Source: Linnemannia schmuckeri (taxonomy: Eukaryota; Mortierellomycota; Mortierellomycetes; Mortierellales; Mortierellaceae). From it: a stretch of 64,000 nucleotides of DNA. Below are positions 43,230 to 54,265 of the stretch, one piece after another. The notes beneath the pieces were generated by a model. That model was given only the letters and a program-made list of their open reading frames with translations. It was not told the DNA's origin and ran no database searches. Made by a program: the position numbers and the translations under genes. The stretch covers positions 2,604,001-2,668,000 of the forward strand of contig JANATG010000005.1 in NCBI GenBank assembly GCA_029449235.1, read 5' to 3'. Numbering within the stretch: the stretch's first letter is position 1; every line of letters begins with the position of its first letter.

Positions 43230-46200
43230 TAAGTAGTTGTCGTGGAATGAACGGTCTGCAATATTTCCAAAAGGTTGTCGGGATCCATCTCTAGTTCCAC
43301 TGTGCGGAGGTTACTGAAATCGGACGTTGGGTCCCTTGTGAACGCAGAGAACAGCTCCGATCCTTCTCTTCCAAAAACTGCCAGGGTTGTAGGCAACATT
43401 TGCTGAAGCACCTCTGATGCATCGAAATCATCAACATGCATAATCGCTGCATTGGTCCCGTTTCCGCCAAAATCGAACCGGACGCAGGCCAAGAATTCAT
43501 CTGCTCGCCGAATAGTGAACGTCGATCTCTTTTTGTGCATGTTGGTAGGTGGAGCTTTCTCTGACCCTGTTGCCGGATCCTCCGCTTCCCCTGACTCATC
43601 AGTTGACACCACCAGCAATCCCATGTCATATAACAAACTCCACCTATGCATCGAAGCCAGTGCTACGAATCCGGGTTCCGTTGCAGATAGACGACTTTGC
43701 TCGGAATCATTTGTCGCCAAAGGACTTGACACGGTAGATCGGACATCATCATACGCAACGCCCTTCTGCCCACACGTGTATTCGTCGATTGCTTGCTTTA
43801 GACCATGTAGTATTTCTGCAACCTCATCTAGTAATTGAACAAACTCAATCACTTTTAAATGTTTATGCTTTACCATCGCCGTCTGCACAAAGTCCGACAA
43901 TTGGGATGGAGTGTTCTTGACCAGGAACACCACGGAGGTCACCAACGGCATCTCCATCAGCTCAATGGCGCTAGGTTCAATGATCCTCAAACCAATGTTG
44001 CTGATCTTGTCGGAGCCCTGTTCAAACTGCACCGATACCGCCGTGCCATCTCGCAGTGCAAGATCTAGAATCGCAAGGGTCTTGTGTCGCGCAACGAAGG
44101 GCTTCAATCGTGCAAATGCATTATCGATGTTGTCGACAACAACTCCAAGTCGCACCAACGTCGGGCAGGCAAGGATCAGCTTCTCGGGTTTGACAAAGTC
44201 ATCCACAGTACTGACCGTCCCATCCAGATCGAAATGTCGGATGTGGGGCGTGGTGGTCTTAAAGAGGTCCTTGGTCTGAGATAAGAAACCGGTAAAGTTT
44301 CTGAGTATCATTGTGTGGATCTTGCCGCTGGCCATAATTTTGACAATGGATTCAGCGCGGCGGTTGCGGTAGACAAAGTCCGAGGCAGGTCCTGTCTTTC
44401 CGCAGAGGTCAAGGCCAAGGTAGAAGACATTCGACTGCTGCATCACACCCTTGAGAATCCGTAGGTCCTCAAAGGCCGTGTTCCAGTACAGCGTCAGCTC
44501 CAGCTCATGAACCAGTCTTGTCGATAACAGCATGGTGTAGAAGTGCTTTCGCCAGAATTGGTGATGTTAGTCGTATGGTGACTCGTCCTGTTCGCTGGTC
44601 GTACGTGCCACCATTGAGCTCGACCGTATCTTTGAACTCCTTCAATGCTGCCGCTCCGTAGCTCTCTCTGCAGTGATCGAGACAAACCCACTTGACGTGA
44701 CCCTGAGGTGTAACAGTCCTATAGAGATTGCCCAATACTTTCCCCTGATCACTGGCCTTCAAGAATGATACAAGGTGTCGCAAATCCGCTCCCTCAAGGC
44801 CCTCCAGTCGACCAATAAACACTGGATCCACCGCGTTCGCGGCTGGCTTTGTGTTGCCGAGCTCCTTGGACACTTCCTCTTGATTCGTCTTTAAACCTTG
44901 GAGGTACGCGATCGCTGAATCAACCCTGGGTGCTAAACCCTTCTCGATCGCCTTCAATCCTGCCTCAACGAATGCCAGCTCATCAGCGACCTTTAGAGTG
45001 TTGAGAGGAGGCACAACCATTCCTGCTGCTGCTACACCATACTTGAGCATCTGGAGGAGAGCGAGGACGTAGGAACCGTACTTGCGGAAAAACTCGTTGG
45101 GTCGGTCCAGGTCTTAGCCTTCATGGCGAGCAAGGTGAATGTCATGTGAGAGGGAGCTCGGTGGCCCATCGACAGGTCGCGTATGTTCACCGCATTCGCA
45201 CAAGAAGTACAGTTTAAACCGCTGCACGAACATGGTGCTGATCTTTTCCCTCTTGGTGATGTCTTCCTTGGGTAAGATGATGAACAAGCGAGGGATCGGA
45301 AACTCGTGGAGCTCATAGGTCTGGGTGAGGATGGCTGTCGCCTTACTGTGAATCAACGCCAGTCGATCCAGAGCTTGTTGCTGAAGGAGCAGCATCCGTT
45401 TGTCGGTATCAAGTTGCGCCTCCTGTAGGTCTAAAATCCGCCTAGTCATCTGTTGCTCTGCCACCATCATCTCCCTGAGCTGATTCTGGAGGGTAGTGTT
45501 CTTGGCGACCTCGGTCTGGAGGTTGCCATAGTACTGGGCCATCTCCTGCTTGATCGACTCTGCTTCCTGTTTTACTACTTTTGCTTGCATGAGCTGCCCC
45601 TCGCGAATGAACTGTTCGAATGACTGGACCGTTGCTTGCATCCGTTGCATAAACTGCTTAGACTGTGTTGAGGAAGTAGACTGTTCGACTTTGACGACAT
45701 CTGTGGTGATGGTTGGAGGAGGTGTATGCAGACTAGCGGAGGAAAATGGGTGGTCGTTATAAAAGTACGTTACATCGGAGGCACTTCGGTCCTGCGTTGC
45801 ATCAATGGTCGTCCTACATTTGGTAGCAATAGAGCACGTTAGTCTCTGCAGCAACGTTCAAATGGCATACATATACCATGTTCTTCGCAGTATGCTACCA
45901 TACCTGCTGTTTTCTGGATCTGATGCATTGTTAGAATGCCAAGGAGGAAAGTATGAAGTACTTTCAGAGCTGGCAGAGACCGTTGTGCTCCTGCAGCTGA
46001 TGTTGACCTATAACGGCGAAGAAAGCAAATAATGCCAGTCTGTAAAGATGTTCCTGTTCACTCCAAATAAATAAGCATGTTGAATATCGGCATACCACTG
46101 ACGCTGTCCATGCGGACTAACAGACGCCGAGTGCGGCGTAAACATGGGTGTGGGCAGCTCAAAGAGTGGAGAGAACTGTTGGAGGTTGTCCAGAGCATTG

Positions 46201-47044
46201 TTGTTCCTGCCATGATCATTGTTACTGGTGTTATTGGTATAAGGGGGTGACATCAAATAACTCGGACCTCCCAAAGAGACGGGCCTAGAATATCGAAAAG
46301 ACTCCATCGTTAATTTTTTCGATCTATCACTCGGCATATAGAAAGATGGCAAAGCAAAGAGTACAATTTTTTTAGATTTTGATGACTGAGAGCGTGGAAT
46401 CATCTTACCTTGTGTTTGCATTGTTCTGGGTGGTGGTTGTGTCGATGGTCAAGAGGGAGGATGATGTGCTCTCTGGCTTGCTATGAAACGAATGCGAGTC
46501 TCTAATTCGTCCAACGGAAAAAGGGTTGAGAGATCAACTGGTCGTCCAAGCTTCCTCTCGTGGTGTTACTGTTGCTAACGTTGAGTCGTTGTCCAATACC
46601 GCGGTGATACTCACCTTTCCGCATGTATGTCAGGGGTCGCTGTCCTTTGAATTGATAGTGATGGCGTAGACGTGGTCGCCGCCCCAGGTGTAAATACATC
46701 GCCGATGACGACTTCTAAAGCGACGCCATGATAATACTTGATACAACGAGGTTGGATACTACCATCAAGGAAACAAAGTAAACGTTAATTCTAGAGGCAT
46801 GTTTACTGCGAACTAAGCTGCAGTCGCAACAGAAAAAAAGGACCTACAACTTGCGGCGATTGTCCCTTGCTCGAGGGACGAGGTTTGGCCCGTTCATGAT
46901 GCAGTTGACATTGGGGAATGCCTCGAGGATGTCGTCCCAGTCGACAAGGTGTCGAGCGATCTCCTCATGATAGTAAGCCTCGATGTTGACGAGCCGACTG
47001 TCGAGTCCTCGCCTGAAAGACTGGAACCGTTCTTCCGACGCCAT
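43230..47044 (-). pseudogene. Large LRR-like family protein, broken by nonsense, frameshift and Tc1 insertion
   Basis: Minus strand from ATG 47044. Exon 1 reads MASEERFQSFRRGLDSRLVN and VDWDDILEAFPNVNCIMNG, the N-terminus of a big Mortierella-type family. Exon 2 (about 46730) has IKYYHGVALEVVIGDVFTPG. A Ser/Thr/Pro-rich linker follows (46421-46010), then a coiled coil rich in Gln/Glu (45850-45300). IPRLFIILPKEDITKREKIS and LYFLCECGEHTRP follow, up to TAA 45114-45116, beyond which the frame continues DLDRPNEFFRKYGSYVLALL. A one-base slip near 44530 leads into the LRR-like C-terminal region (44533-43250). The Tc1 element at 43229 cuts it after HSTTTT, adding element-encoded residues. Function of the family is unknown; coiled coil plus LRR-like part suggests a binding scaffold. 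Confidence 0.65.
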
Positions 47045-47391
47045 GAAGATTTAACTTGGGGTGACGTGCGAATATGTTGAGGGCGATGAAGTAGTGGAGG
47101 GAAGTGAAAGAAGAGGAGGAGGGAGGGTTGCCGGAAGCAAAAGCGTGTGTTTGTTGGTGAGCGAATGAAAAGGAAGAAAGGACGAAAGAGTGGGGAACGT
47201 CCACGGAACGAGAAGAAGGGAAAACAGGGCAGATTGACCCACAGGCATGTGCTTCTAGAACCTAAACGTTAAATATGAATAAGCAGTCTCCGCATTTCTC
47301 CCTTCTAGCCAACAATAAATGCCCCTCTCACGTTGTCGCTCACACTTTTCTTTTTATGTTTCTTCACACACTCAACTCTTCTCGAACGACC
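47045..47391. promoter_or_regulatory. Divergent intergenic region
   Basis: About 350 bp separate the start of the LRR-like pseudogene (minus) from the ERCC1 start (plus). The left half is purine-rich, and so C/T-rich on the minus strand, like the other 5' leaders here. It probably holds both promoters. Confidence 0.45.
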
Positions 47392-48904
47392 ATGAGCAAC
47401 AACAACAAGGACAAGGACACAAGCAAAGGATCAACAACAGCAATGGCCTTCAAACTCCCATCACGCGCAGAACTCGAGGAACGACGGAAACAACTGGATG
47501 CAAACAAACCCGCCATTCACTTTAAACCGAAAGGAATCGCTGCTGCCGTCATCGACAGCAACAATAAGGGATTAGACACCAACGCCACCAATTCTGCTAC
47601 TCCACATTCCTCTTCTTTTTCGTCTAGCACGTTGGCATCACTTACACAAACTACTACTACAAACAACAAAAGTAATCAGCCTCGGGAAAGTTCTTCAGCA
47701 ACCAAAACGACGACACCAGTTATAGTGAGTTCGCGCCAACATTACCAGCAACAACAGCAACAACAACAAAGTCAGAACAAGACACGCAAGGCAACAGCAG
47801 ACGACGACGACTTTGGGTTTGGAGACGACTTGAGCGACGTCAACTTTAACGACGACCTCTTTGACGAAATTGACAGACCACCCATCAACACCAGCACTGC
47901 CGGTACTCTTACACCTCACACAGTATCATCACAAGTGTCCACTCAGTCAACTACGTCAACCCCTTCCACCGCATTCTCAACACAAGCATCAACTCAAAGC
48001 TCAGCATCAACTTCAGCAACAGCAGGAGGAAGAACACTTGTGTCACCGCCAGTCTTCCAACCTAAATCAAAAGCATCACTTGTTGTCAAGTCTTCTCAAC
48101 GTGGGAACCCGTTACTCCAATTCATTAGGAATGTACCCTACGAGTATGGCGAAGTCGTGCCCGACTTTGTCGTAGGCACTACCTCTTGTGTTCTCTTCTT
48201 GAGGTAAGAGACTCGTACAAAAGACAATGGTGCTTGTTGATCCTTATGTGTTCGGAGTTAATTAATTGACATCTTGTCTCATTTTCTATTCCTACAATAG
48301 TATCCGGTACCACCGATTGCACCCAGAGTACATCTTCAGCAGGATCGCAAGTCTCGCCAACCAGTTTGTCCTCCGCGTCCTCCTCGTCCTCGTCGACGTC
48401 GACACACATCAACACGCCATACGGGAACTGACAAGAGTCGCCATGGTCAATGATCTCACGTTGATCTGTGCATGGAGCAACGAGGAAGCTGCTCGGTATA
48501 TCGAGACTTACAAGGCGTATGAAAACAAGGCCCCCGACGCCATCAAGGAACGTGTTGAAAACGATTACTTGTCCAAACTGACGGATGGGCTCACGCAGAT
48601 TCCTTCTATCAACAAGACCGATATCGTCACCCTGTCCTCCACCTTTGGGGTGAGTCTGCTATTATATTCGTGTCCGGGGAAGTGAAATTGTACAGTATAA
48701 GACATGGATACTAACGCGGCCTCGTGTATTTCTTTTTTTTTTTTTAACTTCTTTAAATAGTCGCTGAAGAATATTATGGATGCAAGTGCGGACGAATTGG
48801 GACTGCTGCCAGGATTTGGAGAACGCAAGGTTAAACGACTACTGGAGGCATTCGACCAGCCTTTTGCTATCGATCCCAAGAAGAGGCGGCACAAGCGTCT
48901 TTAA
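47392..48904 (+). CDS. RAD10: DNA excision repair protein ERCC1/Rad10
   Basis: Exons 47392-48203, 48301-48649 and 48761-48904 join in phase, 434 aa. The start at 47392 has a good context (ACCATGA); an in-frame ATG at 47275 would add 39 residues. The first ~240 residues are low complexity with a polyGln run and an acidic patch. The conserved core follows: NPLLQFIRNVPYEYGEVVPD, VLFLSIRYHRLHPEYIFSRI, VLRVLLVLVDVDTHQHAIRE and WSNEEAARYIETYKAYENK. The tandem helix-hairpin-helix comes last: VTLSSTFG, SLKNIMDASADELGLLPGFG, ERKVKRLLEAF. ERCC1 is the non-catalytic partner of XPF/Rad1 and makes the 5' incision in nucleotide excision repair and in crosslink and flap repair. Confidence 0.93.
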
Positions 48905-49105
48905 TTGTACTCTTTGCTGTTTTCTTCTAGAAATAAACAACCTTGGCGATGATCTTGCAGGATTAAAACGGGAATTAATTATTTATTTGTGTTGTTGCTC
49001 CATGGTCACTTTGAACCAGCAATGGATTACTGCGCGACCGGTTATTATGAACATACACTGGATTTTTTTTGTATTGGTCGTCCAGCTATACCCATTTCAA
49101 TTTTT

Positions 49106-49588
49106 TCATCTCCGATATTTTCTTACTTTCGCTCTTCGCCCTTTCCACATACTCCTAATTCTCTTCCTCCTCGTCGGTACTTTCGACTGTCTCCTCCATG
49201 ATCGTCGCTCCACGTACTCCTCTGCCAATGCACTGATATCCTTAATTTCTCGCTCAACAACTCTAGCGTATTTGTTGAAATGCAGCATTAACTCATTCAT
49301 GCAGGCGACGATAGCCTTTTCGTAAAGGCGGTGGGTAGCAGGTGGGGATGCATTGATGATGGCCCTCGGACGGCCCCAGACCCTTTAAACTTTTGTTATT
49401 GATGCCACTAAGGTCACCTCTTTAGGTGGCATGGTACTGTTTGTGGTTATGAGGGGGTGGAGTGGACGTCGAACTGAAAAAACCTGAGAGGACTCAGGGG
49501 ATGTACCAGAAGGAAAGGCCCATTTGGCGTGTCGATTAAAACACAGAGGCGATATGGGTGAGAGGAAGTGAAGCACCTCTTGTTCCAT
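49106..49588 (-). CDS. Hypothetical small protein, possibly interrupted
   Basis: One minus-strand frame runs from MEQEVLHFLSPISPLCFNRH (49588) to TAA at about 49385, then continues in the same frame with RVWGRPRAIINASPPATHRL, EKAIVACMNELMLHFNKYAR and a highly basic tail (RRQSKVPTRRKRIRSMWKGR). The second half looks like a genuine helical domain. An intron across the stop is possible, but I found no clean splice pair. Family not recognised. Confidence 0.25.
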
Positions 49589-50127
49589 TGTTTAGTAAAG
49601 ATTGTCGTTGAATATGCCATTGTTGAGATTCATTGTATATGTGTGCGTGTGAGAGAGTTGGAGTGGAGTAAAGAATTGATCAACACGAGCAGAGGCCAAT
49701 CGAAAGTGTAAGTAAAGAAGTAGAGGTAAAGTCATTTGGTCACCATAGGAACATATCTTGGTACGCCAACAACGCATAAACGCATACAAATAGGGCGCCA
49801 ATTTAACAAGCTTTCTTATATTCTTTTTCAGTCCTCGGGTGATCATTGAGGATATGGATGTCAACAGATGTACTGGTAAGGTCACCGTTTGCCGTTGTCT
49901 ACCATCATCATTGACTCCCGGGCGCACCGCTTCGTGTACGTGATCGTTTTCGCGTTTGCATTCTTTGGATATTTGGCCCGCATGCACGTGGCTTTCGATC
50001 GGACAAACCAGGCAAGATGGTTTTATTCTTGTCAGTTCCCAAGGGTAGAAAAGTAAAAAGAGTTGAACTCAATGAGGATGTGTATCTGGCGGAGCCGAAT
50101 GCTTGAAGGCTCAAGCTTATTATCTGA
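49589..50127. other. Intergenic DNA
   Basis: No gene recognised; open frames here are short and lack family resemblance. Confidence 0.4.
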
Positions 50128-50432
50128 GGGCCAGGACCATATACGTGTAATCTTCTTTTATTGTAATAAATGCGAAAAATCCAGAAAACTAAAACGTGTG
50201 CAAAGTAAAAATAAGTTCTGCGATGGCCCCTGATCTGTCCCTCATCTTTTGTTTCGCCAGGGACATACCCGCATGCATTAGAATTCACTTCACACGCACA
50301 CCTCATGTCACAACCCTCCTCCTCAATCATCTTCGACAGATTCTATCGTTTAACATCGGCATCGGCGGTCAACTTCACGTCTTTGGTCCTGTCATAATTT
50401 CTGCTCTGGATCCACATATATGGTCCTGGCCC
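50128..50432. mobile_element. Candidate 305-bp MITE
   Basis: The left end GGGCCAGGACCATATACGTG and the right end CACATATATGGTCCTGGCCC are inverted copies with 19 of 20 matches. The interior is non-coding. No convincing target duplication is visible beyond a possible GA, so the superfamily is not assigned. Confidence 0.5.
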
Positions 50433-50621
50433 GACGGATTATAGTTTGCATAAGCTGGCTCTAGCTTTTGTTTATTATTATGCAGTTGCTGAGGGAAGTT
50501 TGTAGGATTTTCTCTAAACAAGTTGTTGGGTTTTTTGGTACTATGTGCATTGGATGCCAAATCCTTGACACCCAGGTTGGGTTATTTGTGATGAGATATT
50601 TAAAGGACAAAGGTCCCTCCT

Positions 50622-52950
50622 TTACTCCTGGAGCAAGCTTTGTCCGTTCATCTCGGAGGGAACGTCCAAGCCCATAACACGGAGCATGGTGGGGGCAACA
50701 TCGCAAAGGGCACCCTTGGCATCGTTGAACTTGTGAGTCTTGCTGGTCATGACAAAGGGCACACGGGCGCAGGTATGGGCAGTGTGAGGGGTCGAGAAGT
50801 CGTCCGAGAGCATCTTCTCAGCGTTACCGTGGTCGGCAGTGACGAAAAGGATGTAGTTATGCTTGACACAGGCCTCGTAAATAGCTCCGATAGCAGCATC
50901 AGTAGCCTCGACTCCCTTAATAGCAGCCTCGTAGACTCCAGTGTGTCCGACCATATCGGGAGGGGCAAAGTTGCACATGATGAAGGGGTACTTGCCGGTC
51001 TCGATCTCCTCAGCAACCTTCTCGCCAACAGCAGCAGCCGACATCTCGGGCTTCAAGTCGTAGGTGGCGACCTTGGGCGAGGGGATCAAGTCACGGTCCT
51101 CACCCTCGAACTGGGCCTCGGAACCTCCGTTGAAGAAGAAGGTGACGTGGGCGTACTTCTCGGTCTCGGCAACGTGGCACTGGGCGACCTTCTTCTTGGC
51201 GAGCCACTCTGCAAGGACGTTAGTCATCGACTGGGCAGGGAAGGCGACGGGGAAGGGGAAGTCGCCCTTATACTGAGACATGGTGGTGATGTGGAGGTTC
51301 TTGGGGAGCTTGACCTCCATGGGGGCAGGGGCAATGCCCAAGACGGACGAGATCTCGCGCATGCGGTCCGAGCGGTAGTTGAAGCAGAAGATGGTATCGT
51401 TATCGCCAATCAATCCCTGCTCGTTGATGATAATGGGCTTCAAAAACTCGTCGGTGACATCCTTCTTGTAGTTGTCCTCGATAGCCTATGAGATATGTGA
51501 GATAAGAAGATAAAGAGAGAGTCAGCACTGCGATTTAAGGTTCAGATGGGTCCAATTGGCCAAAGACAACACGACACAACAATGATATTCATCGAAGAAT
51601 TACCTGAACGGGGTCAGAGGCTTTCTCGCCCTCACCACTGACAAGTCCATCGACAGCGATCTTGATACGCTCCCAACGCTTATCGCGATCCATAGCATAG
51701 TAACGACCGCAGATGGTGGCAACCTTGCCGTAGTTGATCGACTCCGTCTTCTCAACCAATTGCTTCATGTAACCGGCAGCAGAGCGGGGGGAGGTGTCAC
51801 GGCCATCGCCGAAGAAGTGGATGTAGACCTCGGGGACCTGTGCAGCCTTGGCAGCATCCAAAAGAGCATAAAGGTGGTTCTGGTGACTGTGAACTCCACC
51901 GTCCGAGACCTATTGAAATGCATGAGCGCCGAATGAAAAAACGAGTGTATTAGAAAAAGAAGTCTTTTCTTTGGAGGCTACTGTGGTCCAGATAAGGGAA
52001 TGCGAAGATATGCTTCGATGATATGGACTTACGAGACCCATGAAGTGGAGACGACCGTTACCGGCCTTGGCGTGCTCGAACGAGGCCTTGATGTTCTCCA
52101 ACTCGCCGAACTGGTTCTTCGAGGCAGCAAGATCAATACGGACAATATCCTAGTAGTTTATCAAGGAGAATACCGTAAAAGGTGTGAGTGTTTGGTATTC
52201 TCTAACAGTAAGCGGATCCTGTCTCTTTTGTTGAGTGCTCGGGTGTAGATCAATTGATGCTCTCCTTTTTTCCCTCGTGGGATAATTCGATCTGTACAGT
52301 GCAAAAGTAGCGTGAATGTAGTGATTGTCGATTCTCAAAGCAACAGAAAGAGGAAAAACAAAAATGGGAAGCACGCGAATGTCGGTGGTCCTTGTCAAAG
52401 GAGAAAGGAGAGAAAGGAAGAGAGAGAGTCGGGGTCTGATGATCTCATCTCGCGTAGCCAATATAACGTTGCAGGCAAGGTTCCACAACAACAATATTGA
52501 AAAGAGAGACACGCAGAAAACATTAAATAATAACAACAGAACAACGAGTGTTCCCGATCCATTCCCCCCACCGAAAATCGAAAGGAAAAATAAAACTGAG
52601 CGCGTCCTTCCTTGTGCTTCAAAAACAGAAAAAGAACATGAACAAAGATAGGTTCAACTCCTTTTCTCTCCTTTGCACAGAAAACAAGAGGTAAAAAGGC
52701 GTACCTGGTAGACAATGCGACCGGCACCAATGTTCAAGTGTCCGACCTCGGAGTTGCCCATGAGGCCGTCGGGGAGACCGACGTCGAGGCCGTGGGCTCC
52801 AAGGGTGGTGTAAGGATACTCCTTCTCAAACTTGTCCATATAAGGGGTTTTGGCGTTGAAGATGGCGTCGCCGCGGTGGTTCTCTTCGGGGGAGACACCC
52901 CAGCCGTCAATAACGATGCAGACTACGTTGTGCTTGACTTGTGCAGCCAT
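50622..52950 (-). CDS. 2,3-bisphosphoglycerate-independent phosphoglycerate mutase
   Basis: Minus strand, four exons: 52950-52705, 52149-52033, 51909-51604 and 51485-50622; all phases fit, 510 aa, the usual length. It interconverts 3- and 2-phosphoglycerate in cytosolic glycolysis and gluconeogenesis using two metal ions and a phosphoserine. Motifs: CIVIDGWGVSPEENHRGDAI (metal-binding Asp), LMGNSEVGHLNIGAGRIVYQ (catalytic Ser), SDGGVHSHQNHLYAL, HFFGDGRDTSPRSAAGYM, GRYYAMDRDKRWER, CFNYRSDRMREI, ILFVTADHGNAEKM and STPHTAHTCARVPF. Most fungi of the Dikarya use the cofactor-dependent enzyme; this alternative type is common in early-diverging fungi. Strong C-ending codon bias suggests high expression. 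Intron 1 (555 nt) is unusually long for this window and may carry regulatory sequence. Confidence 0.95.
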
Positions 52951-54265
52951 GTTGTATGTGTTGTGTGGGAGAGAGAGGGTGAAAGGGTAGAGGTGAAGGA
53001 TGTGAAGAATGAAGAAAGGAATGGAAGAAAAAAAAGAGAAAAAGGTGCGATCAACCCACGCTCATTTTATCAATTCGTTCATTGTCAAAATTTCACAGTC
53101 CTTTCCTTAGAGGAAGGGTCTAAGCCACTGTCCGATCTCTTGGTCTCGTCTCACTGATAAAAAAATGTTGCCAGTCGGTCAGTTAGATACACGCGCAACA
53201 AATGTCCCAACGGTCTGACTATCAGTTCCAGTGTAGGAGTAGAAACTATCAGGCATGTCAGCAACCCAAAGGAGGCATTCGGTCCGAAGACGTAAAAATC
53301 ATCGATCTCGAGCTCATCTCAGACTGGCTCCAAGTGAACCTCACCTTGAACGACTCATAATAGTAGGTCATAATCCACCTATCTTTTGTACCTATTTTTC
53401 ACACATACCCTTACTTACACGTTTATAAGGTCAATTGACGATTCAAGCATTAGTAGACGTGGCATCAGCCACTTTCTACAGATGGCCGACAGTCTGGTGT
53501 GACAACAGGGCCTTCCCCCAAAAAGGATACACCTTCTGGTGTTCTGGACTCCGATATTCACCTTGCCATGTTTGTTTCCTTCTCTTTCGTTCTTTTCAAC
53601 GGACCAGTCCAAGTGACAGTGCATGTCCGCATTGGTATCGATCTACTATTTTGTTTATCTGCTTTTTTCATGTCCGAGGACAGAGACCAACCCAAGTAAC
53701 CTTCTCTTTTCTTTTACCTCATCGGCGGTACAAGATGGACCGTTGAAAGAGAAAAAGAGATGGGGTGTTGCGGCCCGGAGGGGGCAGGTGGCAGGGGGCA
53801 GGAGGATAATGGGTTTGTGTTATTCTTGAGTTGTCCTTTGAAAGAGAAGGGCCCAGATCAAATCAGTGGCCATATTCCCCATCACTCATCACTCGCCACT
53901 CACCACTTTTCATCATCAACCTCCGTTCTTCCCTTATCAGATTTTTTTTTTTAAGATTTGGCCTTGGTCTCTTTCAAGTACACGCATGAGTACGTTGTTT
54001 TTGATCTCCTTTTGGTGTCCTTTTGTTATCCAACCTCCTCTCCCATTTCCTTTTTTTCCTTCTTCCTACTTCACCCTCCCCCTCCCCCTCTTCTCTCTCT
54101 TTTCTCCTTTTCCTTTCTTTTTTTTCCATTCTTTCGCTCCATCCCATCCAAGAACAACCCTCGCACAAGATATCTCGGACTAGCCAGCAAGCAAGATATC
54201 AAACAAACCCAACAGCCTATCGCACAAGGCAACCTCGCAGACAACATACACACACGCTCAAGCGA
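52951..54265. promoter_or_regulatory. Divergent promoter region, iPGM and MFSD10-like genes
   Basis: About 1.3 kb between two divergent starts. The iPGM side (52951-53090) is G/A-rich on the plus strand (C/T-rich leader on the minus strand). The MFSD10 side has a long C/T-rich leader (about 53990-54150). No other gene recognised. Confidence 0.4.

Noticed and set aside
50640..51491. Long open frame opposite the phosphoglycerate mutase exon 4
   Set aside because: Shadow of a strongly codon-biased gene; no family resemblance, while the opposite strand has all catalytic motifs.
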